Of a stretch of DNA of 64,000 nt, positions 54,281 to 63,352 are shown in pieces. This DNA comes from CAUZWH01 sp965247665 (GTDB taxonomy: Bacteria > Pseudomonadota > Alphaproteobacteria > SHVV01). Where the stretch lies: NCBI GenBank assembly GCA_965247665.1, contig CBDFHH010000001.1, forward strand, positions 62,001 to 126,000, given 5' to 3'. Position 1 is the first letter of the stretch; every line of letters begins with the position of its first letter. A program made the translations under genes and the position numbers. The notes below the pieces were generated by a model. The model was not told the origin of the DNA. It worked only from the letters and a program-made list of their open reading frames with translations, and searched no databases.

Positions 54281-55603
54281 ATGGAGTGGTACGAGGTTCT
54301 GGCCGCGATTTTCGCCAGCTTGATGGTGCTGCTGGCGATGGGCGTGCCGGTCGCGTTCGCTTTCCTGATCATCAACGTCGTCGGCGTCTACGTGTTCTGG
54401 AACGGTTTCGCCGGGCTCAACCAGCTGGTGCTGTCGGTGATGAGTTCGATCACCCATTTCACGATTCTGCCGGTGCCGCTGTTCATCCTGATGGGCGAAC
54501 TGATGTTCCGTTCGGGGATAGCGGCGAAACAGATGGATGTGCTCGATTCCTGGATGGGCCGGGTGCCCGGCCGCCTGAGTCTGATGGCGGTGGGCGGCGG
54601 CACCATGTTCTCGACACTGACGGGCTCCGGTGTCGCCGGCACCGCCATGCTGGGCAAGATTCTGGTCCCGGACATGCAGAAGCGCGGCTACGCCAAGTCG
54701 ATGTCGATCGGCCCGATTCTCGGCTCTGGCGGTCTCGCCATCATGATCCCGCCGTCGGCGCTGGGCGTGCTACTGGCCTCGATCGGCCAGTTCTCGATCG
54801 GTGACTTCCTGGTCGCGATCATCGGTCCCGGCCTGCTGATGGCGGTGCTGTATGCGCTCTACATCTTGATCCGTGCCTCTCTACAGCCCGAACTGGCGCC
54901 GCCCTATATCGCCGAGCAAAAGCTGCCGATCTTGCTGCGGATCGGCAACACCATCCTCTACGTCATTCCCATATTAACCATCATCGGCACCGTCATCGGG
55001 CTGATCTTCTTCGGCGTCGCCACGCCGACGGAATCTGCAGCGCTGGGGGGCTTGGCCGCGTTCATCCTGGCCTGGCTCTACAAGGGCCTGACCTGGAACG
55101 TGGCCAAGGAATCGCTCAAATCGACGCTTTCGATCACGGTGATGATGCTGATGATCCTGACCGGCTCGACGGCGTTCTCGCAGATCCTCGGCTTCACCGG
55201 CGCTGCCCAGGGCGTGGTCAACCTCGCGACTTCCTTCGATATCGAGCCGCTTTACGTCATTTTCTTCATGCAGATACTGCTGCTGATCCTCGGCACCTTC
55301 ATGGAGCCGCTGTCGATCATGCTGCTGACGCTGCCGATCTATTTGCCGATCGTCGAGGCGCTGGGGTTCTCCGAGATCTGGTTCGGCGCGATCATGCTGT
55401 TGAACATGCAGATGGCCTCGACCACCCCGCCGTTCGGGTTGCAGCTGTTCGTCATGAAGGGGGTGGCGCCGCGGGGCACCTCGATGTCCGACATCTACAA
55501 GGCCGGCCTGCCGTTCCTCTCTTGCGACTTCATCGCCATGGTGATGATGCTGGCGTTCCCACCGATCGTGCTGTGGCTGCCGAGCCAGATGGCGAGCGGC
55601 TGA
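54281..55603 (+). CDS. dctM: TRAP transporter large permease DctM
   Basis: A 440-residue membrane protein with about twelve hydrophobic segments. DctM signatures: GMPVAFAF-like GVPVAFAFLIINVVGVYVFW, PVPLFILMGELMFRSGIAAK, GSGVAGTAMLGKILVPDM and ATPTESAALGGLAAF. It translocates the substrate delivered by DctP with sodium or proton gradients. It ends the operon of two dctP genes, dctQ and dctM. No obvious rho-independent terminator follows. Confidence 0.93.
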   Translation: MEWYEVLAAIFASLMVLLAMGVPVAFAFLIINVVGVYVFWNGFAGLNQLVLSVMSSITHFTILPVPLFILMGELMFRSGIAAKQMDVLDSWMGRVPGRLSLMAVGGGTMFSTLTGSGVAGTAMLGKILVPDMQKRGYAKSMSIGPILGSGGLAIMIPPSALGVLLASIGQFSIGDFLVAIIGPGLLMAVLYALYILIRASLQPELAPPYIAEQKLPILLRIGNTILYVIPILTIIGTVIGLIFFGVATPTESAALGGLAAFILAWLYKGLTWNVAKESLKSTLSITVMMLMILTGSTAFSQILGFTGAAQGVVNLATSFDIEPLYVIFFMQILLLILGTFMEPLSIMLLTLPIYLPIVEALGFSEIWFGAIMLLNMQMASTTPPFGLQLFVMKGVAPRGTSMSDIYKAGLPFLSCDFIAMVMMLAFPPIVLWLPSQMASG

Positions 55604-55669
55604 AGCCAAGCCCCAGAGTTCCGGCAGGCGGCCGTTAGGCCGGCGTCGAGGTCAGGCCGCGCCCGGCGG

Positions 55670-55745
55670 TCCTGGGACAGACGTTCTTGCAAACGTTGGA
55701 AGATCGTCGACTTTCCCGCCGCGGTCACGCCTTCGATGATACGAC
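55670..55745 (-). pseudogene. P-loop kinase fragment
   Basis: On the minus strand RIIEGVTAAGKSTIFQRLQE contains a Walker A motif (GVTAAGKST) of the nucleoside or deoxynucleotide kinase type. It has no clear start, and the similarity fades within 30 residues, so it is a short relic between dctM and the maleate-isomerase-like gene. The remaining bases in this gap are featureless. Confidence 0.4.
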
Positions 55746-55786
55746 CGCGCACCCGCCCGATCGGCCGGGTCCTGGCCGAGTTCGGC

Positions 55787-56521
55787 CTACTCCGCCGCCA
55801 GCGCCGCCGGGGCCTGGTGCAACAGGCGGCCATACCCGTCGAGCGGCTCGGTGAAACCGAGCGTGTGGCGGGTCGCCCACGCCGTCGCCTGGTTGGCGGT
55901 GACCACCGGCTTGCCGGTCCTGTCCTCGATGGGCTGGCACACGTCGGTGGTGCGCCAATTGGTGCAGGAGAGGAACACGCCGTCGGACTCGGGCGCGGTG
56001 TTGTCGGCGACGAAGTCGATGATCTCGTCGAGCGGGTCGTTACCGATCGCCAGATTGTCTTCCTTGCGACGGCCGGCCAGGCTCACCACCTCGTAGCCGC
56101 TGGCGTCGAGGTATTCGGCGACCTTCTCGGTCATGCTGTCCTGGTAGGGCGTGCACACCGACAGCCTGCGCATGCCGAGCGTCGCCAACGCCAGCCGCGA
56201 GGCGGTCGAGATCGTCGTCGCGGGGACGCCCGTGATTTCGGTGATCCGGGCGCTGATCCGGGTATCGTGACCTGGTCCTTCGAGCAGGCTGCCGCCGGTG
56301 CAGGCATAGACGATGAAATCGAGCCCCGCCGAGCCGAGATGCTCGGCGCATTGTTCCATGTCCTCGTTCATGCGCCCCAGCCCTTCGGCGCCGGAGCCGG
56401 TCAGCCACATGCGGGCGCTGTGCAGCGACACCCGGCGCGGCATCAGCCGCTGAAAGTCCCACTCCACCGTCGTGTTCGACGACGGCACGATCAGCCCGAG
56501 TTTGATGCGCTGTCGTTGCAT
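55787..56521 (-). CDS. Maleate isomerase / arylmalonate decarboxylase-like protein
   Basis: A 244-residue Asp/Glu racemase-fold enzyme. The two catalytic cysteines of maleate isomerase are in VYACTGGSLLEG and VFLSCTNWRTTDV; the N-terminus IKLGLIVPSSNTTVEWDFQR binds the carboxylate. With both Cys present, a cis-trans isomerase (maleate to fumarate type) is more likely than a decarboxylase. Such an enzyme is the usual end of N-heterocycle routes that pass through maleamate. It lies 135 bases downstream of the MDR gene on the same strand. Confidence 0.85.
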   Translation of the reverse strand: MQRQRIKLGLIVPSSNTTVEWDFQRLMPRRVSLHSARMWLTGSGAEGLGRMNEDMEQCAEHLGSAGLDFIVYACTGGSLLEGPGHDTRISARITEITGVPATTISTASRLALATLGMRRLSVCTPYQDSMTEKVAEYLDASGYEVVSLAGRRKEDNLAIGNDPLDEIIDFVADNTAPESDGVFLSCTNWRTTDVCQPIEDRTGKPVVTANQATAWATRHTLGFTEPLDGYGRLLHQAPAALAAE

Positions 56522-56656
56522 GCTCGGTCCCTTCCTATGCGCTGTGATGATGCTATCAGAAATCGTTTCGAGTCGGCGCCACAGGTCCAGCGAGGCAGCC
56601 TCGATAATTCGGCCAGGTTCCCTTCCGATCTCCTTGCGCGAGAGGCGCCGACCACA

Positions 56657-57592
56657 TCACCGCACCTGCAAAACAATGCGGCCGCGGCTGACGACGCCGG
56701 ACTCGAGCAGACGCTGCGCCTCCGCCGCCTGATCGAGCGGCATCACCCTGGATACTTGCGGCTTGATTGCGCCCCGGCCGAGCAGCTCGATCACCGCCTT
56801 GAGCGCAGCGGGATCGTCGTCGATCACCGCCTGACGCTCGACCACGTCGACGGTCTTGGAGACGTCGTCGAACGGTTCGGCGATCAGCCAAGTCATGACC
56901 CCGCCCGGCTTGATCACGTCGTAGGACCGGTTGTGGACTTCGCCGCCGACCAAGTCGAACACCACGTCGCAGTCGCTGACATGGTCGCGGAAATCCTCCT
57001 CATCGTAGGCGATGGCGAGGTCGGCGCCGAGGCTCTTGACGTGGTCGACATTGACCCGTCGGCAGGTGGTGACGATCGGCGACGCGCCGAGATGCTTGGC
57101 GAGCTGGATCGAGAGGCCGCCGATGGCGCCGGCGCCGCCCTGGATCAGCACCTTCATGCCGGCCTTGATGCCGGCCTCGCGCACCAAGCCGATCCAAGCG
57201 CAGGTGCCGGCATGGCCACCGGCCGCTGCCTCGACGTGGCTGACCGAGGTCGGTTTGGCCACCACCATGTCACGCGGCCGGACGATCAGCTCGGCATAGC
57301 TGCCGCGTTCCACATGGCTGACCTTGAACACGACCTCGTCGCCCACCGACGCAAAGTCCGCCTCCGCCCCCGCCGCCGCTACCACGCCGGAACCGTCGCG
57401 GCCGGGGATGGTGGGGAAGCTCTGCGGGAACAGGTGCTGTAGCTTACCCGCCCGCACCAGCCAGTCGCTCGGCGCCACGCTGACCGCGTGGACCGCGATC
57501 AGCACTTGGTCGGGCGGGAGCTCGGGGTCGGGGAACTCGCCATACTGCAGCACCTCCGGCCCGCCATATTCGGAGAAGTGGATCGCTTCCAT
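56657..57592 (-). CDS. Zinc-independent MDR oxidoreductase (quinone oxidoreductase-like)
   Basis: A 311-residue member of the medium-chain dehydrogenase superfamily. N-terminal IHFSEYGGPEVLQYGEFPDP is typical of quinone oxidoreductase/crotonyl-type reductases; GRDGSGVVAAAG and the cofactor loop KVLIQGGAGAIGGLSIQLAK (NADPH) follow. There are no structural-zinc cysteines. It reduces a conjugated carbonyl or quinone. It follows the enoyl-CoA hydratase gene by 51 bases, which fits a beta-oxidation-like step. Confidence 0.9.
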   Translation of the reverse strand: MEAIHFSEYGGPEVLQYGEFPDPELPPDQVLIAVHAVSVAPSDWLVRAGKLQHLFPQSFPTIPGRDGSGVVAAAGAEADFASVGDEVVFKVSHVERGSYAELIVRPRDMVVAKPTSVSHVEAAAGGHAGTCAWIGLVREAGIKAGMKVLIQGGAGAIGGLSIQLAKHLGASPIVTTCRRVNVDHVKSLGADLAIAYDEEDFRDHVSDCDVVFDLVGGEVHNRSYDVIKPGGVMTWLIAEPFDDVSKTVDVVERQAVIDDDPAALKAVIELLGRGAIKPQVSRVMPLDQAAEAQRLLESGVVSRGRIVLQVR

Positions 57593-57643
57593 GTCGATAG
57601 GGACTTCAATCGATGGTCGTATTGCGCACCCTTGCTGTCTGCC

Positions 57644-58414
57644 TCACGACGCCTTTTGCCGGCGCTCGCGACGCACCTTGGCGAGGCGGGCGATCAGCTC
57701 GCCGGCGCGGTTGGCGCGGCTGCGCATCTCCTCGATCGCCTCGATCTCGGTGCCGGCCGCGAAATCGTCGACGATGCGCTTATAGGTGTGCACCGTATCC
57801 GGCGGATAGGCGGCGATGCGTTCAACGAAGGCGGCGCCGCGCTCGAGCAACTCGGCGGCCGGCACCACCTCGTCTACCAGGCGCTTGGCGTGGGCGGTGA
57901 CGGCGTCGTAGGGCGTGCCGCCGATCAGCAGGTGCTTGGCCGTGCTGGGCCCGGCCAGGGTGACGATCTTGGCCACCGCATCGAGCGGATACACCAGACC
58001 GAGCGACACTGCGGGGATGCCGAGCTTGAGGTCGTCGGCGGCGATGCGGATGTCGGCGGTCATCGCCAGCTGCACGCCCCCGCCGAGGCAGGCACCCCGG
58101 ATCGCCGCGACGATCGGCACCTCGATCCGCGCCATCGCCGCTACCGCCTGGTCGAGCATGTCCTCCATGGCGTTGACCGAGTCGAGAATGTTGTCGGCCT
58201 CGGTCATGGCGTCGAAATCGGCGCCGGCGCAAAACGCGCGCTCGCCTGCCCCCTTGATCAACACCACGCGGATGTCGTGGTTGTCGGCGATGATACCGGC
58301 GACGTCGCGCAACTGGCGCGTCATCCGCAGGTCAAAGCTGTTGCGCTTGTCGGGATTATCGATTGTGATCGATGCCACCGCGGCATCGAGGTCGAGATGG
58401 ATCGATCCAGTCAT
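57644..58414 (-). CDS. Enoyl-CoA hydratase/isomerase family protein
   Basis: A 256-residue crotonase-fold protein. Oxyanion-hole segments: AFCAGADFDAM and RGACLGGGVQLAMTADIRIA. At the usual Glu positions the sequence reads GVQLAMTADI and GLVYPLDAV, so at least one of the two classical hydratase glutamates appears to be replaced; isomerase, hydrolase or decarboxylase chemistry is therefore possible. It is the first gene of a minus-strand unit with the MDR and maleate-isomerase-like genes, and divergent from amidase 4 (68 bases). Confidence 0.88.
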   Translation of the reverse strand: MTGSIHLDLDAAVASITIDNPDKRNSFDLRMTRQLRDVAGIIADNHDIRVVLIKGAGERAFCAGADFDAMTEADNILDSVNAMEDMLDQAVAAMARIEVPIVAAIRGACLGGGVQLAMTADIRIAADDLKLGIPAVSLGLVYPLDAVAKIVTLAGPSTAKHLLIGGTPYDAVTAHAKRLVDEVVPAAELLERGAAFVERIAAYPPDTVHTYKRIVDDFAAGTEIEAIEEMRSRANRAGELIARLAKVRRERRQKAS

Positions 58415-58482
58415 GACAGGGCCCTGCGTTTGTTGGGCGCAAAACTCCTACGCGCCCCAGGGCCTGTCAACCGGCGGACGCC

Positions 58483-60150
58483 ATGACCGACGAGGGCGAA
58501 CGCGTTCGCGCGCTGGCACGTGCGAGCTGGGGAATCGAAATCACGCTCGAACGCGCCGACGAGCTGGCGGCCGAACTGGCGCGGCTGGACGGCGCGACCC
58601 GGGACATGTTGACCGCCGGCGACTTCGACGCCGAACCCGGCAGCAGTTTTCGGCGAACCCTGCTGTCGCTCGTTGATGACCTCCCGGCCCAACCACCCCC
58701 GTTTCAAGAGAGAACTGTCGTGTCGCCGGCCCCGGACCGCGAGCTGTTCGAGCTCAGCCTGGTCGAGGCCGTCGAGGGAGTTCGCCGCGGCGATTTCTCC
58801 TCGCTCGAGTTGACCGAGGCCTGCCTGGCGCGGATCGAGCGCGCGCAACCCCGTCTCAACTGCTTCATTTCCTGCGACGCGGACGCGGCCCGCGACCAGG
58901 CCACGCAAGCCGACGCGGCTCGGCAATACGGACCGCTCGCCGGCGTGCCGCTCGCCCACAAGGACATGTTCTACCGCGCGGGACGCGTCTCGACTTGCGG
59001 CTCGAAGATCCGCCGCAATGTCACTGCCGACGTTACGGCGACGGTGCTGACCCGCCTCGATGCCGCTGGTGCGCTTGAGATCGGCACCCTCAATATGTCG
59101 GAATTCGCGGCCGGCGCCACCGGTCACAACGTACACCACGGCGACTGCGAGAACCCGTGGAAGCCGGGCACCGCGCCGGGCGGTTCGTCGAGCGGATCGG
59201 GCGCTGCAGTGGCGGCGCGGCTGGTGTTCGGCGCGCTCGGCTCCGACACCGGCGGCTCGGTGCGTCTGCCGGCCTATTTTTGCGGCGTCGCGGGCCTGCG
59301 CCCGACCCACGGGCGCGTCAGCCGGTTCGGGGCGATGCCGCGCTCCTGGTCGGCCGATGCGATCGGGCCGCTGGCGCGCGAGGTACGCGATGTCGCCCGT
59401 ATGCTCGGCGTCATCGCCGGTGCCGACGCCAACGACCCGACCTGCGAAAGCGTCGCCGTGCCCGAATATGAGGCCGGCATCGAAGCTTCGATTAAGGGCC
59501 TTAAGATCGGGCGGCCCCACGGTTTCCTTGCCGACAATCTCGACGCGCCGCGGCGAATTGCGCTCGAGGCCAGCCTCGAGGTCTTGCACGGCCTCGGCGC
59601 CGAGATCGTCGACATCGATATGGCCGATCTGACGCCGGCCTTCGCGGCCGCGCAGATCATCCTCAAGGCGGAAGCGGCGGCGTTGCACCAGCAGTGGATA
59701 AGCGAACGCCCCGACGACTATGCGTTCGGCATCCGCACGGAGATGGAGGCCGGCCTGTTCATTCCCGCCGCTCGCTATATTGCGGCGCTGCGCAAACGCG
59801 GCCAGATCCTCGCCGACTTTGCGCGCCAGGTGTTCACCCGCGTCGACGTGCTGCACACGCCGGTCTATGAATACCCGACACCGACCCTCGCCGATTGCAA
59901 CCCCGACGAGCCCGGTGCTGCCGCCCGCGTCATGGCGACGTTCGGCCGCTGTACCCGCCCGTTCAGTTATCTCGGACTGCCGGCGCTGTCGGTGCCCTGC
60001 GGCTTTACCGACGACGGGCTGCCCACCGGATTCCAACTGGTGGGTCGGCCGTTCGCCGAGGCAACGCTTCTCAACGTTGGTCACCTCTACCAGCGCGAAA
60101 CCGACTGGCACCGCCGCGTGCCGAGCGTGAGCCGGCAAGAAGAGAGCTGA
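58483..60150 (+). CDS. Amidase-signature hydrolase 4 with fused helical N-terminus
   Basis: A 555-residue protein. Residues 1-80 form a helical, acidic segment (ARASWGIEITLERADELAAE, LARLDGATRDML) not found in amidases 1-3, followed by a Pro-rich linker (PAQPPPFQ) and the amidase domain from about 88. Triad K160 (PLAHKDMF), S235 (GGSSSGS) and S259 (DTGGSVRLP). The extension has the size and place expected of an AtzG/GatC-like subunit fused to its amidase, whereas in the amidase 3 operon a separate 69-residue gene precedes the enzyme. It is followed 2 bases later by the EthD-like gene. Confidence 0.88.
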   Translation: MTDEGERVRALARASWGIEITLERADELAAELARLDGATRDMLTAGDFDAEPGSSFRRTLLSLVDDLPAQPPPFQERTVVSPAPDRELFELSLVEAVEGVRRGDFSSLELTEACLARIERAQPRLNCFISCDADAARDQATQADAARQYGPLAGVPLAHKDMFYRAGRVSTCGSKIRRNVTADVTATVLTRLDAAGALEIGTLNMSEFAAGATGHNVHHGDCENPWKPGTAPGGSSSGSGAAVAARLVFGALGSDTGGSVRLPAYFCGVAGLRPTHGRVSRFGAMPRSWSADAIGPLAREVRDVARMLGVIAGADANDPTCESVAVPEYEAGIEASIKGLKIGRPHGFLADNLDAPRRIALEASLEVLHGLGAEIVDIDMADLTPAFAAAQIILKAEAAALHQQWISERPDDYAFGIRTEMEAGLFIPAARYIAALRKRGQILADFARQVFTRVDVLHTPVYEYPTPTLADCNPDEPGAAARVMATFGRCTRPFSYLGLPALSVPCGFTDDGLPTGFQLVGRPFAEATLLNVGHLYQRETDWHRRVPSVSRQEES

Positions 60151-60152
60151 AG

Positions 60153-60848
60153 ATGCGCGCGTCCCATTTCCTCCATTACGAAGGCACGACCGTCGACGCA
60201 AAGGCGTTCCGCGACGCCTTCGCCGAACGCTTCGGCCCGGTGCTGGCGGGTTTGACGGGGGTGCGCAGGGTGCTGCTCTACACGCAATGCGCCTATGACG
60301 ACCCCCTTCTCGAAGACGATCCCGGCCCGTTCCTGCTGTGTCGCACCGAGTTCGACTCGATCGGCGCGCTGTTGGCCGCGTTCGAAGCCAACGCCGCGGC
60401 GCTACGCTTCGGTGATCCCCAGGGGCTGCCGCCGTTCGCGGGCAGCGTCAGCGACGAGATCATGGTTGGCCATCAGTATCCGACGACAAGCGACGAATGG
60501 GGCCGCGACGCGGTCGGCGCCGTCAGCTACTTCGTGGTCTACCCCAACACGGCCGCCGATCGCGCCGACTTCCTTGGCTATTACACCGCGCACCATCCGC
60601 CGCTGCTGGGTCAACTGCCCGGCATCCGCGCCACGATCCTGTACGAGCCGACCGACATCTCGGCGCCGCTCGGGCTGGTGCGCGCCGACCACATGCTGAT
60701 CTGCGACATATCGTTCGACTCGCCCGCAGCGCTCAACGCTTCGCTGCAATCCGACGTGCGCAAGCGTTTACGCGAGGACTATCACCGGTTCCCGTCGTTC
60801 GCCGGCGATCCCGTCCACTCGGCGATGACGAAGCTGACAGTCAAGTAA
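60153..60848 (+). CDS. EthD-like tandem ferredoxin-fold protein
   Basis: A 231-residue protein with two dimeric alpha-beta barrel (EthD-type) halves: one near 1-105 (AFRDAFAERFGPVLAGLTGV) and one near 115-231 (FVVYPNTAADRADFLGYYTA, HHPPLLGQLPGIRATILYEP). The HHPPLL and LPGIR motifs are EthD hallmarks. EthD proteins are small, mostly uncharacterised partners of degradation pathways. The start follows AAGAGAG and is 2 bases after the amidase stop, so the two are co-expressed. It converges on the MaoC genes. Confidence 0.8.
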   Translation: MRASHFLHYEGTTVDAKAFRDAFAERFGPVLAGLTGVRRVLLYTQCAYDDPLLEDDPGPFLLCRTEFDSIGALLAAFEANAAALRFGDPQGLPPFAGSVSDEIMVGHQYPTTSDEWGRDAVGAVSYFVVYPNTAADRADFLGYYTAHHPPLLGQLPGIRATILYEPTDISAPLGLVRADHMLICDISFDSPAALNASLQSDVRKRLREDYHRFPSFAGDPVHSAMTKLTVK

Positions 60849-60873
60849 GGGCGTGAAGGGGAAAGCTTTCGTG

Positions 60874-61296
60874 TTAGTCCAAAGCTACTACCGCTTTACC
60901 CACGATCGCGCGCTCGCCGGCTGCGGTCTGCGCGGTAATCTCGACCTCGACCCGGTTCTCGCCGTCGAGCTCGTTCTTGGCGGTGATGGTGCCGCCGCAA
61001 CTCACCACGTCACCGGGCTTGACGATACTGGCGAAGCGGCCGCCGAGCTCGCGGAGCCGCGACTGCGGCACCCAGTTGCCGATGAGCTGGCCAAGGAACG
61101 CCATCGACAGCATGCCGTGGGCGATCACGCCGGACAGGCCGCCGGCCCTGGCCTGCTCGTCGTCGAGATGGATGGGGTTGTGGTCGCCCGAGGCGCTGGC
61201 ATAGAGCGCGAGCTGCACCCGGTCGATCGCCGGCTTATCGAGCCTGGGGATCTCGTCGCCGATCTCGACGTCGGCGAAGTTCGGCGCGTCAGGCAT
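60874..61296 (-). CDS. MaoC-like dehydratase
   Basis: A 140-residue single-hotdog (R)-specific enoyl-CoA hydratase-type protein. The start at 61296 follows GAGGAA and is 2 bases beyond the stop of the partner gene. The hydratase-2 motif is present: YASASGDHNPIHLDDEQARA with catalytic Asp and His, then GVIAHGMLSMAFLGQLIGNW. It is likely to work as a heterodimer with the adjacent MaoC N-terminal-like protein. Confidence 0.9.
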   Translation of the reverse strand: MPDAPNFADVEIGDEIPRLDKPAIDRVQLALYASASGDHNPIHLDDEQARAGGLSGVIAHGMLSMAFLGQLIGNWVPQSRLRELGGRFASIVKPGDVVSCGGTITAKNELDGENRVEVEITAQTAAGERAIVGKAVVALD

Positions 61297-61298
61297 TG

Positions 61299-61739
61299 CT
61301 AATTCCTCACCACGACGACGCTCTTCATGTCGCACACGGGTGCGGCCTTTTGGTTGACCAACGACACCTCGGTGACGATGAATTCGAGCGCGCCGTTCTT
61401 CTTGTCGAAGATGTCGACGATCTTCTGGCGCCCGTTCACCGTATCCCCGGCATAGATCGGTGCGTAGTAGGTGAACCGCTGCTCACCGTGCAGCGAACGC
61501 GAGATATCGGCGCGGATGTCGCGCAAGACCGTGAACGCCTGGTCGGCGTCCATGATCGCGACGTAGCCGAAAGTGGGCGGCGCCGGGATCGTCGCATAGC
61601 CCTCGGCCTTCGCCGCGGCTTCGTCGCGGTAGATCGGGTTGTCGTCGCCAATGGCGTCGGCGAACTGGCGGATACGTCCCTTTTCGACCTCGAAGCTGAA
61701 GGATTCGTATTCCCGGCCGATGAAACTGCGGTCCAACAT
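61299..61739 (-). CDS. MaoC N-terminal-domain-like hotdog protein
   Basis: A 146-residue protein: FSFEVEKGRIRQFADAIGDD then NPIYRDEAAAKAEGYATIPA and PPTFGYVAIM, typical of the N-terminal half of two-domain MaoC/HADH-type dehydratases. Such halves lack the full catalytic pair and pair with a true MaoC domain, here encoded just downstream. Together they would hydrate or dehydrate a branched or aromatic enoyl-CoA. The ribosome site GAGGGATGGGG is unusually long. Confidence 0.88.
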   Translation of the reverse strand: MLDRSFIGREYESFSFEVEKGRIRQFADAIGDDNPIYRDEAAAKAEGYATIPAPPTFGYVAIMDADQAFTVLRDIRADISRSLHGEQRFTYYAPIYAGDTVNGRQKIVDIFDKKNGALEFIVTEVSLVNQKAAPVCDMKSVVVVRN

Positions 61740-62042
61740 GGTTTACCCCATCCCTCAGGTACGGACGGTCACTGGCTTGCAGTGAAGCCGGTTTAGCCGC
61801 AACCGACAACCCTCGGGCGAAGCGTGACGCGCTTCCGCCATTCGATGTCCGCCGATACGCGGTATTTTGGCGCATGGCCGGCTCCGCCGAGAGCGCAACA
61901 CCCGTTCGCAAGGAGCGGTATCTATGACACCCGTTCATCCATGACGGACGCCCTGCTCGCGAGACCGCTTGATGCCGCGCCTTGAGTCGGGGCAGGGGGC
62001 ACATTGCGGAAGAACGCCCATCGCAGCTTTATCGACGGCGGA
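61740..62042. other. Intergenic region, no feature seen
   Basis: 303 bases between the CoA-transferase stop and the MaoC pair. No coding frame of credible composition, tRNA, repeat or terminator hairpin is visible. It presumably contains the promoter for the minus-strand MaoC genes. Confidence 0.5.
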
Positions 62043-63296
62043 TCACTCCGACGCCCGCGTCTCCACCGCCTGGTCGTGCCGTATTGCGGCGTCGCCGCTG
62101 GCGACCAGCGCTTCCGCCTCGGCCGCCGAATAGCCCGCTTCCTCGAGGATGCTCAGCGTGTGCTCGCCATAGCGCGGGGCGAAACCGTAGTCCTGCGCCG
62201 CGCCGTCGATATCCACCGCCATCGGCTGCATGCGAATCGTTTTCCCGTCCGGCAGCGTCGTCCGCATCGACTTGCGCCTGATCTCGTCGAGCTTATGCAC
62301 GGTCGCGATGTCGTTGATCACGGAGTGCGGGATCCTGGCCGCCGCGAAGTCGGCCGCGACCTCATCGGTCGTGTATTGCGACGTCACCGCGCCGATCTCG
62401 CGGTAGAGGTCGTCGCGTTCGGCATAGCGCCGGTCGGGCTTGCCGCGCCGCCCGTCCGGATCGATCACCGCAAACTTCTCGATCGCCGTCAGCCGCTGCC
62501 ACTGCGCATTGCTGCCGAGCGCCATGTAGACGTGGCCGTCCCGCGTCGGGTACGCGTTGGTCGGGATGAACTTGCGGTGGGCGTTACCCCAGCGGGTGAT
62601 TTCCTCGGGTCCGCAATCCATGTCGACCAGCGGCAACAGCGTGATCAGCCACGACGACGCGGCTTGGAACATCGACACGTCGATGCGCCGCCCCTCGGGC
62701 GTCGCCCCGGCCGCAGCCTGCTCGGCCTGCTCGGCCAGCGCCAGCATCACGTTGGCGTAGACCTCGTCGCCGGCCTTCAGATCGACCAGCGGCACCCCCA
62801 TCAGCGTCGGCGGTCCGTGCTTCTGACCGGTGACTTCCATAAAGCCGATCTGCGACTGGATCATCGGGTCGTAGCCCGGCACATCGGGATAGTCCGGCCC
62901 CATCGCCGAGATCCCGGCCCAGATCAGGTCGGACTTGACCGCCGATAGCGTGGCGTAGTCGATGCCGAGCTTCTCGTAGCGCGACGGGATGGTGTTGCAG
63001 CAGAACACGTCGACATCGAGTTCACGGACGATGCGCTTGAGCGAATCGCGGCCCGCGCTGGTCTTCAGATTGAGCGCGACCGCTTCCTTGCCGACGTTGG
63101 GCGCGACGAAATAAGAGTGGCGGTCGAGGTCGGCCACGCGCCCGCCGACATAGCGGTTGGGATCGCCCGGCTGCGCGTCGCCCGGCGCCGGCGTCGCTTC
63201 GAGCCGGATCACCCGCCAGCCGAGATGGACGAAGCGCAGCGTGGCGTACGTCATCGCCAGAGCCTGCTCCATCGACAGGACCGTCCGCTGCTTCAC
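62043..63296 (-). CDS. Family III CoA transferase (CaiB/BaiF)
   Basis: A 417-residue CoA transferase that moves CoA between carboxylic acids through an enzyme-bound aspartyl-CoA. Landmarks: RVIRLEATPAPGDAQPG, the catalytic Asp region SAMGPDYPDVPGYDPMIQSQ, FMEVTGQKHGPPTLMGVPLV and YPTRDGHVYMALGSNAQWQR. The GTG start at 63296 is the only one that keeps full N-terminal homology. It is 56 bases downstream of the acyl-CoA mutase gene, so it may activate an acid for the mutase. Confidence 0.9.
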   Translation of the reverse strand: MKQRTVLSMEQALAMTYATLRFVHLGWRVIRLEATPAPGDAQPGDPNRYVGGRVADLDRHSYFVAPNVGKEAVALNLKTSAGRDSLKRIVRELDVDVFCCNTIPSRYEKLGIDYATLSAVKSDLIWAGISAMGPDYPDVPGYDPMIQSQIGFMEVTGQKHGPPTLMGVPLVDLKAGDEVYANVMLALAEQAEQAAAGATPEGRRIDVSMFQAASSWLITLLPLVDMDCGPEEITRWGNAHRKFIPTNAYPTRDGHVYMALGSNAQWQRLTAIEKFAVIDPDGRRGKPDRRYAERDDLYREIGAVTSQYTTDEVAADFAAARIPHSVINDIATVHKLDEIRRKSMRTTLPDGKTIRMQPMAVDIDGAAQDYGFAPRYGEHTLSILEEAGYSAAEAEALVASGDAAIRHDQAVETRASE

Positions 63297-63352
63297 GTGC
63301 CCATCCGCGCGGTGTTCTCGCTTGCCGGGAGTTTTGTCATCCGATCTGAACG

